Of a stretch of DNA of 64,000 bases, positions 47,166 to 54,569 are shown piece after piece. The translations under genes were made by a program, and so were the position numbers. The stretch covers positions 62,001 through 126,000 of the forward strand of contig NZ_OCTN01000008.1 in the NCBI RefSeq assembly GCF_900231835.1, given 5' to 3'. Each line of letters starts with the position of its first letter. Positions within the stretch are counted from its first letter, which is position 1. A model generated the notes under the pieces. That model searched no databases. It had not been told where the DNA came from and saw only the letters and a list, made by a program, of their open reading frames with translations. The DNA is from Pontivivens marinum (GTDB taxonomy: Bacteria > Pseudomonadota > Alphaproteobacteria > Rhodobacterales > Rhodobacteraceae).

Positions 47166-48371
47166 ATGACCCATTTTGATGCCCTTGAAATCCGGTCCCG
47201 CGATCAACGCAACGCCGATCAGGGCAGCGCTCTTGCCGCGCTGATCGAACATGCTGTTACCCATGCGCCCGGTATGGCGGCGCATTTGGGGGCAGTGGGG
47301 CGGGTCTCATCGCTGGAGCAATTGGCGACCTTGCCCGTGTTGCGTAAATCCGATCTGGGTGCCGCGCAAAAGGCGTCGCCGCCCTTTGGTGGATTTGCGG
47401 CGGGGCGTTCACATCATGCATTCCAATCGCCGGGCCCGATTTATGAGCCAGGCGGAACCGGTGATGACTGGTATCGCATGGGCCGGTTTGCGCATGCTGC
47501 CGGGCTGGGTGCCGATGATCTGGTTCAGAACTGTTTCTCCTATCATTTCACGCCGGCGGGCATGATGTTTGAAAGTGGGGCAAAGGCAGTCGGCGCTCGG
47601 GTCTTCCCCGCAGGCACCGGCCAGACCGAGTTGCAGGCTCAGGCCGCGGCGCATCTGGGTGTGACCGCCTATGCCGGCACGCCGGATTACCTGAAGGTTA
47701 TCCTCGATAAGGCGCAGGAGCTGGGCCTGTCGCTGGGCATCAAACGGGCCGTTGTTGGTGGCGGTGCGCTGTTCCCGTCGCTGCGGGCTGAATATGCGGA
47801 TCGCGGTATTGCGTGCTTGCAGTGCTATGCCACCGCTGATCTGGGCAATATCGCCTATGAGAGTGCGGCGATGGAGGGAATGATCGTGGATGAGGGCGTG
47901 ATCGTTGAGATCGTGCGCCCCGGCACCGGTGATCCTGTGGCGGAGGGCGAGGTCGGCGAGGTTGTTGTGACCAGCCTGAACCGCGATTACCCGCTGATCC
48001 GCTTTGCGACCGGTGACCTCAGCGCGGTGTTAACCGGCGAAAGCCCCTGTGGCCGTACGAATATGCGGATCAAGGGCTGGATGGGCCGTGCCGATCAAAC
48101 GGCCAAGATCAAGGGGATGTTTGTGCGCCCTGAACAGGTTGCCGCCCTGGTTGAGCGGCACCCCGAAATTGCCCGCGCCCGTGTTACCGCAACCCGTCAG
48201 GGTGAACAGGATGCGATGCTGGTGCAGGTCGAATCCGATGGCGTGAACGCCGATGCCGTTTCGGACAGCGTGCGCGCCGTTCTAAAGCTGGGCGGTCAGG
48301 TCGAGGTGGTGGCCAAGGGAACCCTGCCAAATGATGGCAAGGTTATTGACGATCAGCGCAGCTACGATTGA
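47166..48371 (+). CDS. Phenylacetate-CoA ligase-like AMP-binding enzyme (PaaK family)
   Basis: 401 residues. Homology to PaaK is visible in the N-terminal HAPGMAAHL and LPVLRKSDL, FSYHFTPAGMMFESG, VVGGGALFPSLRAEYADRG, and the C-terminal RIKGWMGRADQTAKIKGMFV. The A3-like YATADLGNIAYES replaces the usual YGxTE. It would make the CoA ester of an aromatic or similar acid. It ends the importer operon, and no paa ring-oxidation genes are near, so phenylacetate itself is not established as substrate. Confidence 0.85.
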   Translation: MTHFDALEIRSRDQRNADQGSALAALIEHAVTHAPGMAAHLGAVGRVSSLEQLATLPVLRKSDLGAAQKASPPFGGFAAGRSHHAFQSPGPIYEPGGTGDDWYRMGRFAHAAGLGADDLVQNCFSYHFTPAGMMFESGAKAVGARVFPAGTGQTELQAQAAAHLGVTAYAGTPDYLKVILDKAQELGLSLGIKRAVVGGGALFPSLRAEYADRGIACLQCYATADLGNIAYESAAMEGMIVDEGVIVEIVRPGTGDPVAEGEVGEVVVTSLNRDYPLIRFATGDLSAVLTGESPCGRTNMRIKGWMGRADQTAKIKGMFVRPEQVAALVERHPEIARARVTATRQGEQDAMLVQVESDGVNADAVSDSVRAVLKLGGQVEVVAKGTLPNDGKVIDDQRSYD

Positions 48372-48374
48372 TCC

Positions 48375-49001
48375 TTAGCCGCGGGGCAGGCCCAGTGCCT
48401 GCATCGCGGCGAGGGGGTCCTCATGCGACCAGATTTCACGCCCGACGGCGAGGAAATCAACCAGCGGTGTCAGCGTGGTGATTAGTTCCGGTGTCAGGCC
48501 ACCCTCGGCCACGACTGGAACCTCAACCACCTTGGACCACCAATCGAACAGGTCCAGTTCCACCACGGACCCGTCGCCCAGCAGGGGGTCGGGGCTGGTC
48601 GGGCCGAAGGTGATGTAATCTGCGCCGCCCTCACCAGCATTCATGCCAACATGGCGCGAGCTGCCGCAGAACGTGCCGATGATCGCATCCGCACCCAGAT
48701 CGCGGCGCACATCGCGCACGGCCCGTGGATCGCTAAGGTGAACACCGTCCAGCCCATGCACGCCAACCATGCGGTAGTGATCCGCGATAACCAATGCGAC
48801 GTCGCGCTGGTGGCAAATATCGCGCAGTTGATCGGCGGCTTGGGCGATGTCCTCTGCCTCGGCGCCGGGCATGTCTAGGCGCACGCATCCGATCTCACGC
48901 GCGTCCAGAACCCGTTGCAGGGTTTCGCCGAAGGTGGCCAAGTCGAACTTGGCTGGGGTGATCAGGTAGATCTGTGGTTCTTCAGCAATAATCTCGGCCA
49001 T
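48375..49001 (-). CDS. ThiE-like thiamine-phosphate synthase
   Basis: 208 residues forming a TIM barrel: QIYLITPAKFDLATF at the start, GLDGVHLSDPRAVRDVR, YITFGPTSPDPLLGDGS and VPVVAEGGLTPELI. Order and length fit ThiE. However, the usual TKxD-type loop reads TSPDPLLGD and the HMP-binding region is altered (IIGTFCGSSRHVG), so activity as thiamine-phosphate synthase is not certain. No TPP riboswitch is visible. It is the last gene of the leftward pca-like operon. Confidence 0.75.
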   Translation of the reverse strand: MAEIIAEEPQIYLITPAKFDLATFGETLQRVLDAREIGCVRLDMPGAEAEDIAQAADQLRDICHQRDVALVIADHYRMVGVHGLDGVHLSDPRAVRDVRRDLGADAIIGTFCGSSRHVGMNAGEGGADYITFGPTSPDPLLGDGSVVELDLFDWWSKVVEVPVVAEGGLTPELITTLTPLVDFLAVGREIWSHEDPLAAMQALGLPRG

Positions 49002-49050
49002 GGGGCGCTCCTAATAGTTGCGGCACATTTAGACGGTCGGCGTGACGTTC

Positions 49051-49488
49051 TCAATCCCCTGCATTGCGTGCAGATGGATGCCAGTCGGGGGCGGCAAGTT
49101 CGAACTGTGAAAATTCAAAGCCCGGGCTGACGGTGCATCCGACCAAAGTCCACGCGCCCAGTGAGGTTGCCGATTGCCAGCATCCCGCCGGTACAATGCG
49201 CTGCGGGCGCTGGCCTGCGGTCAGCTCCGCCCCTAGGATCACCGCCTGCGCGTCGTGGCCGTTTTCGGTCAGGGATAGAACCAGCGGCGCGCCGGCATAC
49301 CAGTGCCAAATCTCGGCCGCATCAACGCGGTGCCAGTGTGAGAATTGATCTGCGGTTAGCAGGAAATAGATCGCGGTTCCGGCGGCGCGTTCGCCCGGTG
49401 CCGCATCTGCGCGCCATGTCTCACGATACCAGCCGCCCTCGGGGTGGGGTGACAGGTCGAGCGTCTTGATGATCTCATCAGCGGTCAT
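49051..49488 (-). CDS. Cupin_5 (DUF985) family protein
   Basis: 145 residues. LSPHPEGGWYRETWR, TAIYFLLTADQFSHWHRVDAAEIWHWYAG and VSPGFEFSQFELA are signatures of DUF985 cupins. The histidines of FSHWHRVD and IWHWY could bind a metal or ligand. Start ATG at 49488 overlaps the pcaB stop by 4 bases; longer readings upstream lie inside pcaB. The family has no firmly known reaction. Confidence 0.85.
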   Translation of the reverse strand: MTADEIIKTLDLSPHPEGGWYRETWRADAAPGERAAGTAIYFLLTADQFSHWHRVDAAEIWHWYAGAPLVLSLTENGHDAQAVILGAELTAGQRPQRIVPAGCWQSATSLGAWTLVGCTVSPGFEFSQFELAAPDWHPSARNAGD

Positions 49489-50807
49489 TTTGCGGCCTGT
49501 AGCGGTGCGCAGGCCAGTTCCACTGCACGGCCAAGCTGCTGTGTTGGGTCGAATAGGTTGTCCCAGTCCAGCTGCACAGGGCTTTCCGCCTGTAATATCG
49601 CGCGCAGTGATGTGGTGGCGTTGGTACGGGTGCACGCATCCTTGACCATGGCGGCGGCGTCTGGGCGTGGCATATGTGCGCTGAGGGCGAAGGTCACAGG
49701 TTCCGCGAACATCGTGCCGTTGGTCGCATCGATGGCGGCGCGCATCGCATCGGGGTTTGGCGCAATGCCGTCGGCGATATTTTGCACGTGGCGCAGGGCG
49801 GCACCGGTTGCGCAGGCCAATTGGGGCAGGGCCAGCCATTCCTGCGCCCATGCAGCGCCATCGCGGTCGCCCTCGGTCATTTGGCTGTGCAGCATTGATG
49901 AGGTCAGCGTGGCCACATGGCGGCACAGGGCGACCGTGGTTTCAGCCGCCACCGGATTTGCCTTATGCGGCATGGTGGACGATCCGCCAGCGGTGGATAA
50001 CGTCACCTCTGCCGGATGGGTTTGGACCAGTTGAAGGACATCAGTTGCGATTTTGCCCAGCGTGCCCGCGACCAGCGCCAGCCAGCATGCGAATTCAGCA
50101 ACGCCGTCCCGCGTGGCGTTCCATGAATGATCGGGAGTGGATAGGCCAAGAGCCTCGGCCAGCATTTCCTCCAGCTTTACCGTATCAGAGCCCAACGCGG
50201 CGGAGGTTCCCGACGCGCCGGACAGGCTGACCCGTTGCAGGCGTGGTCGCAGTTCGGCCAAGCGGTCCAGATGGCGGGGCAGGGCGGCATGCCATGTTGC
50301 AACCCGTGCCCCAAATGTTGTCGGAGTTGCGATCTGATGCCGTGTGCGTGCGGCCATGACGACCTGCGCGTGTTTATCGGCAAGTGTGGCGAGGGTGCTG
50401 GCCAATGCCTCAACCCGTGCGCCCAGAATATCGGCAGTGCGGCGCAGGCGAATGATCAGGCCCGTATCGACCAAATCCTGCGAGGATGCGCCGTGATGCG
50501 CCCATCGCGCATGGTCCGGTGCCTTCATCTCCTTGCGAAATGCGGCAACCAATGCAGGGCCAGCAACGCCGGCGCTTGCCACGCCCCGCGCCATTGCGGA
50601 TGGGTCTAGTTGTACCTCGCGGGCGCTGCGGGCGATGAACAGGGCGCTTTCCAGCGGGATGATCCCCAACTTTCCCTGCGCATCGGCCAGTGCGCCCTCG
50701 AATAACAACATGGCGCGGATTTCTGCTGTGTCGCTGAACAACACGGCCAGTTCCGCATCCGAGGTCAGTTCGCGGTATAGCGGGCTATCAAAGGGGGTGA
50801 AGCTCAT
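49485..50807 (-). CDS. pcaB: 3-carboxy-cis,cis-muconate cycloisomerase
   Basis: PcaB converts carboxymuconate to carboxymuconolactone in protocatechuate degradation. The 440-residue protein belongs to the fumarase/aspartase superfamily, with the catalytic loop signature GGSSTMPHKANPVAAE and HHGASSQDLVDTGL. Start ATG at 50807 (M-S-F-T-P-F-D-S-P) overlaps the preceding stop by 4 bases and matches the family N-terminus. No pcaC, pcaG, pcaH or pcaIJ is in the window. An adenylosuccinate-lyase-like enzyme with another substrate is the alternative. Confidence 0.85.
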   Translation of the reverse strand: MSFTPFDSPLYRELTSDAELAVLFSDTAEIRAMLLFEGALADAQGKLGIIPLESALFIARSAREVQLDPSAMARGVASAGVAGPALVAAFRKEMKAPDHARWAHHGASSQDLVDTGLIIRLRRTADILGARVEALASTLATLADKHAQVVMAARTRHQIATPTTFGARVATWHAALPRHLDRLAELRPRLQRVSLSGASGTSAALGSDTVKLEEMLAEALGLSTPDHSWNATRDGVAEFACWLALVAGTLGKIATDVLQLVQTHPAEVTLSTAGGSSTMPHKANPVAAETTVALCRHVATLTSSMLHSQMTEGDRDGAAWAQEWLALPQLACATGAALRHVQNIADGIAPNPDAMRAAIDATNGTMFAEPVTFALSAHMPRPDAAAMVKDACTRTNATTSLRAILQAESPVQLDWDNLFDPTQQLGRAVELACAPLQAAK

Positions 50808-51607
50808 ATCGTTGGGTTCTCGCAATCAGGATCGGGCAGCAAGTGTCCGGTTTGTTCAATAAAGCGGTTTATGGCCTGCGCTGTCATTTCCGGCGCATCA
50901 TAAGGGGTTAGGTGCCCGCATCGCGGTATTAATTGCAGTTGGGCGCCGGGAATGCCCTCGGTCATCTCACGCATTAGATCAGGCGGGGTAATGCGGTCGT
51001 CGCGCCCGACAAGGCCCATCGTGGGCAGGCGCAGCGCGTCGGTTGAGATGCGCAGGTCGGTATGTGCCACGGCCTGACACATGCGGCGCACGGTCTGCGC
51101 GGGTGTGCTTTGGGCGATGTCGCGCAGGTGGGTATCGGCGGATTTACGTGTCGCGGAATGCAGTAACGCTTGTGCACGTTCCGCATCGGGCAAGGTGGAT
51201 AGGGCGTGGGCGCGGGTCAGCCAGCGCTCCTCCGTCTCCAGCTTGGCAGCAGTGCCGATCAGAACCATTGCGCGCACGGATTGCGGAAACTCGGCAGCGA
51301 GGGCCTGCGCGATCAACCCGCCGATCCCCATGCCAACAACCAGCGTGTCCTTTAACCCCAGTGCGAACAGCATATCTGCAACATCGTAGACAATATCGCG
51401 CATGGACCAGTCCCCATCAGGGGCATCGCTGCCCCCGTGTCCGCGCAGGTCCGGCATCACGATCCGGACACCTTTGTTCAAATGCTGTGTAGTTTCGCTC
51501 CAAATCTCCCGATTTAGGCCGTAATCATGCAATAGAAGAACCGCAGGCCCATGGTCGCTGCGAATTTCTGTAAGGTTCAGAGTGTTGCGGCCGGGTAGGT
51601 GAAACAA
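50804..51607 (-). CDS. PcaD-like alpha/beta hydrolase lacking the nucleophilic serine
   Basis: 267 residues with an alpha/beta hydrolase fold like 3-oxoadipate enol-lactonase: the oxyanion region LLLHDYGLNREIW, MPDLRGHGGSDAP, the acid in GRDDRITPPD and the His in RCGHLTPYDAPE. The nucleophile elbow, normally GLSMGG in PcaD, reads GMGIGG; Gly94 (codon GGG at 51326-51328) replaces the Ser. Normal serine catalysis is therefore unlikely. The start is a TTG at 51607 with AAGGGA 9 bases ahead. It overlaps pcaB, so it is the first gene of that operon. Confidence 0.78.
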   Translation of the reverse strand: MFHLPGRNTLNLTEIRSDHGPAVLLLHDYGLNREIWSETTQHLNKGVRIVMPDLRGHGGSDAPDGDWSMRDIVYDVADMLFALGLKDTLVVGMGIGGLIAQALAAEFPQSVRAMVLIGTAAKLETEERWLTRAHALSTLPDAERAQALLHSATRKSADTHLRDIAQSTPAQTVRRMCQAVAHTDLRISTDALRLPTMGLVGRDDRITPPDLMREMTEGIPGAQLQLIPRCGHLTPYDAPEMTAQAINRFIEQTGHLLPDPDCENPTI

Positions 51608-51726
51608 CGTAGAAAATCCCTTTCCACTGGGTCGTAGAGACGTAAAATTTACCCTTAGGCGTTTTCTCGCCGAGTTTTAAGCGTAACCGTGCGGACCAGT
51701 GCCGCCCTGAATAGCAAGTACCCTGC
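51608..51726. promoter_or_regulatory. Divergent promoter region, pca-like operon / iclR gene
   Basis: 119 bases separate the two divergent starts. IclR-type regulators commonly bind in such a shared region and control the neighbouring catabolic operon. No clear palindrome or promoter box could be singled out. Confidence 0.45.
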
Positions 51727-52527
51727 ATGACCAATCACAGCAATGAGACACCTTCAAATGAACGCACCGGGCAAGTGCGTGCCGTTTTGCGGGCGATGAC
51801 ATTGTTGCGCGAAATCGCTGCCTCTGATGGCGGCCTGACCCTGACCAGCGCTGCGGCAAAGGCAGGATTGCCTGCATCCACCACCCATAGGCTGCTCACC
51901 ACGATGGAGGGGGAGCGGTTCGTTCGTTACGATATGAATGCGGGCATGTGGCAAATCGGCGTGAATGCATTTGTCACTGGCGCAGCATTTGTTCGCACAC
52001 GGAACCTGACGGGACTGGCGCGACCCTTTCTACGCCGTTTGGTCGATTCCACGGGCGAGACAGCAAATATCTTTGTTGAGAGCGGAGGGCAGGTGGTTTG
52101 TCTGGATCAGATGGAAAGCCGCCACGCAATGCGGGCCATGACACAGGTTGGCGCGCGATTGCCAATGCATGCATCCGGCTCAGGCAAGGCGCTGCTATCC
52201 ATGATGTCACGCGAACGGCGTGAGGGTTTGCTGGATACGCTCGACCTGCCCGCACTGACCGCCGCAACAATAACGGATCGTGCCACGTTGGATCAGGCTC
52301 TGACAGATGCGCGGCATTTGGGATATGCCACAGATTACGGCGAGCATTTCGACGGCCTCGGCTGTGCCGCCGCCGTAATCTTTGGCGAAACAGGCGATCC
52401 GATTGCCGCTGTTTCCGTTTCTGGCCCTCAATCACGGCTGGTTGAGGGGCGCATGTCCGAGCTGGGACAATACGTTCGCAAGATCGCTTTGGAGATCACA
52501 AATGAGTACGGCGGACGCGCTCCGTAA
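51727..52527 (+). CDS. IclR-family transcriptional regulator
   Basis: 266 residues. The N-terminal winged helix-turn-helix spans about residues 15-78 (SAAAKAGLPASTTHRLLTTM). The effector domain has RLPMHASGSGKALLSM and GYATDYGEHFDGLGCAAAVIF, the family's ligand-binding signature. These regulators sense small acids of catabolic pathways. Divergent placement suggests control of the pcaD-like/pcaB/cupin/thiE operon, possibly as a PcaR- or PcaU-like regulator, though the effector is unknown. Confidence 0.9.
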   Translation: MTNHSNETPSNERTGQVRAVLRAMTLLREIAASDGGLTLTSAAAKAGLPASTTHRLLTTMEGERFVRYDMNAGMWQIGVNAFVTGAAFVRTRNLTGLARPFLRRLVDSTGETANIFVESGGQVVCLDQMESRHAMRAMTQVGARLPMHASGSGKALLSMMSRERREGLLDTLDLPALTAATITDRATLDQALTDARHLGYATDYGEHFDGLGCAAAVIFGETGDPIAAVSVSGPQSRLVEGRMSELGQYVRKIALEITNEYGGRAP

Positions 52528-52606
52528 CTTTTCGCAAAAAACTCACAAATTGCGCTTGCTGCCCCCGAATGCCTTTGCTAAACCCCGCTCAGTCGAGAGG
52601 CGATGG

Positions 52607-52681
52607 TCCGGCGTAGCTCAGCGGTAGAGCAGTTGACTGTTAATCAATTGGCCGTAGGTTCGATCCCTACCGCCGGAGCCA
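52607..52681 (+). tRNA. tRNA-Asn (anticodon GTT)
   Basis: A complete cloverleaf: acceptor stem TCCGGCG/CGCCGGA, D arm GCTCAGCGGTAGAGC, anticodon loop CTGTTAA with GTT at 52639-52641, T arm GTAGGTTCGATCCCTAC, discriminator G and encoded CCA (52679-52681). The 3' end is the likely attachment site for the integrase gene that starts within 100 bases. Confidence 0.97.
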
Positions 52682-52775
52682 AACCTTTCGTAAGTTGTTG
52701 AAATACCTATCGAAGTCACGGCGTGGCTCCATAGGTGCGGCATCAGGGTGTTACATCCCCCTGCAGCCACATGGC

Positions 52776-54569
52776 ATGACTGTTTCGTATCCGTCCCAAC
52801 CGGATCTGAAACGAATGTTGAACCAACCCCATCTCTCAAAACGCGGCAATACCTATCAGTGGCGGCGTCGTTTGCGCCGACAATCCACAGGAATCGTCGA
52901 TATCAAGCTCTCGCTGGGGACGACAGACCTGCGCTGCGCACATATCTTATCCCGCAGGATCAGTGCGGAAAGCGATATCGTCATGGAACAACTCACCCAC
53001 CAACAGATCACGCCGGATATGGCGCGGCGCTGGCTTGCCAGTGTCATCGCCAAAGAGCGTGAGAAGATTGAGAAGCTCAAACTGCTGCATCGTTTTGATT
53101 CCCGCGATCCGGCAGATGACAATCGCCACGATCAGGCAACGGCGGATGCTTGGGCAAAGGTGATGGCGGAGGGCCTGCACGGCACGACGTCTGGTCAGCC
53201 ATTGGTATCTTTGAATCTGGACATCATCCGCGCTGACCTCACCAGCGAAGCTTGCCAGAACATCATTCAACGCGATTTCAAGGCGTTAACTGGTCATCCT
53301 CAGCTTTCGGCCTTTGACCGTGCGAAGCTGATCTCCTTGCTGATCGCTGGAAAATCCGCAGCATGGAACCGGCATGGGGAGGCCTTGGCAGAAATCGACA
53401 CGGCGGCAGATGATACTTGGGACAGCGCCTCTCAATTGCTTGCGCCAGAGCCAGAGTCGCCAACCGTTCCCCCGCTACCGTGTCCTGAGGTGGCCGCTGA
53501 CACCCTTGATCCCGACATGCAGGCGGTTGTGTCACGCATGAACGAGATGAAGAGGAGCGAAGGCATTGAGGAAAAAACCCTGCGCCAATACGATAGCTTT
53601 GTTGGCCTGTTTACTACGCTGACAGGCATCAGCGACGTGCGCCTGATCCGCCAAACGGATGCCACGGGGTTTCGCGCGGCGCTTTACAAGCTGCCGAAAA
53701 GCTGGGGCAAAAGCCCCGCTGACCGCAATGCCACCCGTGAAGAAATTATGGCCCGCGCAGCCAAACTGCCAACGGAAAAGGTCGGGCTGTCCATCGGCAC
53801 GATCAACCGCCACCTTGAGCATCTGGGCCAGATCGTTGAGTGGGCCTCGGATGAAGGGATTGCGGTTAACCCCAAGCTCAAACCCGGCAAATTGCGCCGC
53901 AAAGATACCGTGCGCGACTGTGACAAGAAGCAGGCGTTTAGCGAGGCAGAGCTGCGCCACCTCTTCAAATCCTCGGTTTGGACCGGGTCGAAGTCTGAAT
54001 ACCACCAGACCAAACCGGGCACGGAAGTTTACCGCAACGGCATCTATTGGTCGCCTGTGATCGGCGCGTTTACAGGGGCGCGGCGCGAAGAGATCGCAGG
54101 GCTGGCCCCGTCCGATATTGTTGAGCGCGACGGCATCCCTTGCCTTAGCATCGAGGATTCCGAGTTGCGGCGGATCAAGAACATCTCGTCAAAACGGATC
54201 GTGCCGATCCACAGCCGTTTGATCGAGCTGGGTTTCTTCGATTTCGTGGAAACAGCACGCGCCAAGGGGCAAGCCGAGCTGTTCCCCGATCTGCGTGAAC
54301 CTGCAACGGGCAAGCATGGCCGCAAACTGGGCCGCCGGATGCGCCAGATCGTCGATAAGACCTTTGGGGCCGAAGGCGCTGGCTTGTCGTTCCACAGCCT
54401 GCGGCACTATGTTCAGGGCACGTTGGAACACGTTCCCGATGTCACCGACAAGGTGCTGCGCGACATCGTCGGCCATGAGGGCAAAGACACCCATGAGCGC
54501 ACCTATAGCAAGCCTGCGCCGCCCGCTGTGTTGCAAGCGGCCATTGAGAGGTTGCCAGCCGTGATCTGA
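52776..54569 (+). CDS. Site-specific tyrosine recombinase (integrase)
   Basis: About 597 residues, long for the family. The N-terminal 250 residues are a helical arm-type and linker region (RGNTYQWRRRLRRQSTGI), followed by a core-binding domain (EEKTLRQYDSFVGLFTTL). The catalytic set is present: Arg in FTGARREEIAGL, HxxR in SFHSLRHYVQ, His in DIVGHEG and the Tyr in THERTYSKP. The start is uncertain: ATG at 52776, ATG at 52815 or TTG at 52695. It is convergent with the relaxase gene, the stops abutting as TGATCA. It would integrate the element into tRNA-Asn. Confidence 0.9.
   Translation: MTVSYPSQPDLKRMLNQPHLSKRGNTYQWRRRLRRQSTGIVDIKLSLGTTDLRCAHILSRRISAESDIVMEQLTHQQITPDMARRWLASVIAKEREKIEKLKLLHRFDSRDPADDNRHDQATADAWAKVMAEGLHGTTSGQPLVSLNLDIIRADLTSEACQNIIQRDFKALTGHPQLSAFDRAKLISLLIAGKSAAWNRHGEALAEIDTAADDTWDSASQLLAPEPESPTVPPLPCPEVAADTLDPDMQAVVSRMNEMKRSEGIEEKTLRQYDSFVGLFTTLTGISDVRLIRQTDATGFRAALYKLPKSWGKSPADRNATREEIMARAAKLPTEKVGLSIGTINRHLEHLGQIVEWASDEGIAVNPKLKPGKLRRKDTVRDCDKKQAFSEAELRHLFKSSVWTGSKSEYHQTKPGTEVYRNGIYWSPVIGAFTGARREEIAGLAPSDIVERDGIPCLSIEDSELRRIKNISSKRIVPIHSRLIELGFFDFVETARAKGQAELFPDLREPATGKHGRKLGRRMRQIVDKTFGAEGAGLSFHSLRHYVQGTLEHVPDVTDKVLRDIVGHEGKDTHERTYSKPAPPAVLQAAIERLPAVI

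Noticed and set aside
48950-49050. TPP riboswitch ahead of the ThiE-like gene
   Set aside because: Only 49 bases separate it from the cupin gene and no THI-box-like sequence is present.
52682-52775. Second tRNA fragment or direct repeat behind tRNA-Asn
   Set aside because: No copy of the tRNA 3' end was found between the tRNA and the integrase; only a short CCTAT/ATAGG inverted repeat is there.
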